Of a stretch of 64,000 nucleotides of DNA, positions 62,492 to 64,000 are shown piece by piece. Below the pieces are notes generated by a model that was not told the origin of the DNA, did no database searches, and saw nothing but the letters and a program-made list of their open reading frames with translations. This DNA comes from Colwellia marinimaniae. GTDB taxonomy: Bacteria; Pseudomonadota; Gammaproteobacteria; Enterobacterales; Alteromonadaceae. How positions within the stretch are numbered: position 1 is the first letter of the stretch; every line of letters begins with the position of its first letter. A program made the position numbers and the translations under genes. The DNA lies in contig NZ_BDQM01000014.1 of assembly GCF_002207865.1 (NCBI RefSeq), positions 35,628 through 99,627 on the forward strand. The letters run 5' to 3'.

Positions 62492-62937
62492 ATAACGCTT
62501 ACATAAGCTGAAAATGATAGTTAGCTAAAATGTTTGAGCAATGATCTTACACCACTTTCGTAGACACTTTACTAATTTTTAAAATTAGATATTAAGGGCG
62601 GTTAGTACCACAAAGCCGACCTAATACATCGGTTAAAATCACCTCACCTAATGACCACTTTGATACGAAACCGGACGTTCCCCACAGATATAAATATGCA
62701 TTGTTTGCCTATAAATATTACCAATTAATCGAATAACCTGACTGGCAAAAATGCCACCATTGCGGTAATTGGCAAAATTAGTTTTATTGAATGCATAGAG
62801 GGGACAATGAACAATCGTTTAATTAGTTAAAGCCCACCTATATAGGTTGTTGTTTGAATAAGTAAAATATACATTGAATAAACTATTCACAACGTATTAA
62901 ACTCAAGCTTTAATGGAAAGCAAACTAAGGAAGGCTA
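62492..62937. other. Intergenic region without recognisable feature
   Basis: 446 bases between the divergent yggL and lipoprotein genes. The words TGCCACCATTGCGG and TTGGCAAAAATGCC near 62735-62765 form loose inverted repeats. No RNA gene or clear promoter pair is seen. Confidence 0.3.
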
Positions 62938-63858
62938 TTGAAAGTATTAATTATTATTGTTGTTTTGATGAATGTCATTGGTTGCTCCACGCAACCAACC
63001 AATGATTATCAACCAAAAAGTACATTAGAAACCACAACAAAGAGTAGTCCCTCACAAAACTTTAAAGAAATGGTGCCAATTGGGACTTGGGAAGGGATTA
63101 GCCGCTCAGGGGCAGAATTTAAAGTATTGAAAATTATGTCCAACAACCAGCACAGCCTAACTTCATACAATATTGCATCAGGTATGCAGTTTCAAAAAAG
63201 TGTCTCGTTCACAAATAAAGATATAGAATGCGATAAGTTTAACTGCCATATTTATACTCACACGGCAGATGAGAAACTACCCTTAAAAATTACTCTTACA
63301 AAGTTCGTAGATCAAGATTACTTAGTGACGGAAGCCGTTAGGCTAGCATCAGAAGGAATATACAGCACAAGTTACGGACTTAAAACAGTCAAAGCTAAAA
63401 CAATACCAGAGCGATTTATTGCACAAGAAACTGAAAAATTAACAGCGATAGCCTCAATACATAAAAATAAGAGGTTTGGTTATTGGTCTGGAATATTAGA
63501 GATTTCAAATGAAGACCAATTAAAGTTCGTTACATTGGATTATCAACCTGGGCAAGTCGCAACTTTCACGGTTTATACCCCAGGGCTACCTTACCAAGCA
63601 AAGATGAATTTTAAGCCTGAATGGTTACAGCAAAATAACGGTGAATTAACCACTAAGCTGAAAGGTGCTCTTTTTGCAAGCGAAATGACATTAAGATATC
63701 CTCTGAGAGATGTGATTAAAGGAGATTTCGAGCAACGCTTTGAACGTTACCCAGAACGACTTATTAGCAATGGTAATTTCAGGCTTTCCCGTGTTAAACC
63801 ATTAGAGGATTATAAACTACCAAAATGGCTGAAACCCCTACTACAAAAATTAGAATAA
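62938..63858 (+). CDS. Putative lipoprotein of unknown function
   Basis: 306 residues from a TTG with AAGGAAGG 5 bases upstream. Signal LIIIVVLMNVIGCSTQPTND has a VIGC lipobox, so a lipid-anchored periplasmic or outer-membrane protein. A Ser/Thr-rich linker (residues 20-45) leads into a beta-rich body with two similar halves, GTWEGISRSGAEFKVLKI and GYWSGILEISNEDQLKFV, suggesting an internal duplication. Family not recognised. Confidence 0.6.
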   Translation: MKVLIIIVVLMNVIGCSTQPTNDYQPKSTLETTTKSSPSQNFKEMVPIGTWEGISRSGAEFKVLKIMSNNQHSLTSYNIASGMQFQKSVSFTNKDIECDKFNCHIYTHTADEKLPLKITLTKFVDQDYLVTEAVRLASEGIYSTSYGLKTVKAKTIPERFIAQETEKLTAIASIHKNKRFGYWSGILEISNEDQLKFVTLDYQPGQVATFTVYTPGLPYQAKMNFKPEWLQQNNGELTTKLKGALFASEMTLRYPLRDVIKGDFEQRFERYPERLISNGNFRLSRVKPLEDYKLPKWLKPLLQKLE

Positions 63859-63958
63859 TATTACATACATGAACGGCAGCATAACCCCCCGTGTCAGAAT
63901 AGTTGTCACCCCTAAAATTTAAATTTTTTTAGATCGGGGAGTGGTAATCGAACAATAA

Positions 63959-64000
63959 ATGTCTAGTTATTCAACAGAAAGAAAAGAAGCTATTTTAAGT
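63959..64000 (+). CDS. Start of a transposase gene, cut by window end
   Basis: ATG at 63959 begins MSSYSTERKEAILS, the opening of the HTH (orfA-like) part of IS3-type transposases (ERKEAILxKLLPP in homologues, recalled, not searched). About 70 bases upstream GTGTCAGAATAGTTGTCACC at 63890-63909 is a likely left inverted end, so an insertion sequence probably starts near 63890. Confidence 0.6.
   Translation, partial: MSSYSTERKEAILS

Overview
The window reads as a chromosomal segment from a marine gammaproteobacterium of the Alteromonadales, most likely Colwellia or a close relative. The grounds are the low G+C content, gene neighbourhoods shared with that order (zapA-minCDE, sppA-ansA, bioA/bioBFCD, yejK/yejL/yejM) and the style of the dispersed intergenic repeats. 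The genus is inferred from gene content and was not tested by a search.

Layout. 1-3.8 kb holds small regulatory and accessory genes (AraC-type regulator cut by the window edge, PAS protein, YkgJ-type and SEC-C proteins). 4.2-6.7 kb is a cell-division block (TIGR02449-type coiled coil, zapA, minCDE). 7-10.4 kb carries ansA and sppA, with a 3' end of ansA that has been tandemly duplicated. 10.6-16.4 kb has a DoxX-like protein, an EamA transporter, a nitroreductase, asnS and a 211-bp direct repeat. 16.5-22.1 kb is the complete biotin ring-assembly set bioA / bioB-F-C-D. 22-32 kb is mixed: HicB-like orphan, EAL protein, peroxiredoxin, TonB-dependent receptor, RluA-type pseudouridine synthase, and a divergent sigma factor / ArsH-like pair.

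32-36.5 kb is clearly accessory: a CsrA-shaped 65-residue protein, a decayed IS4-type transposase, a miniature element, and a run of four small same-strand genes separated by attC-like palindromes, i.e. an integron-type cassette cluster without an integrase in the window. 36.6-49.7 kb is mainly housekeeping: DEAD-box helicase, a CadC-like TPR regulator, endonuclease I, tRNA-Pro(GGG), the yej block, pyrC, a QueD/PTPS-family protein and an M23 peptidase.

49.7-56.4 kb is the most interesting part: an overlapping operon of a 1271-residue SMC-like ATPase, a MukE/MksE-size protein, a MukF/MksF-size putative kleisin and a Toprim-like JetD/MksG candidate. This is the composition of a Wadjet (JetABCD/MksBEFG) anti-plasmid system, in the order C-B-A-D and with a short Toprim subunit. 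It is followed by two tyrosine recombinases, each with a strong inverted repeat upstream, a ribbon-helix-helix protein, a zeta-toxin-like kinase with a small partner, and three diverged copies of one noncoding repeat that bracket these modules. The window ends with a YggL homologue, a lipoprotein, and the first codons of a transposase.

Two families of miniature inverted-repeat elements were found by eye. Family A has four copies with matching 6-7 bp target duplications. Family B has two copies, one of which is interrupted by a family A element.
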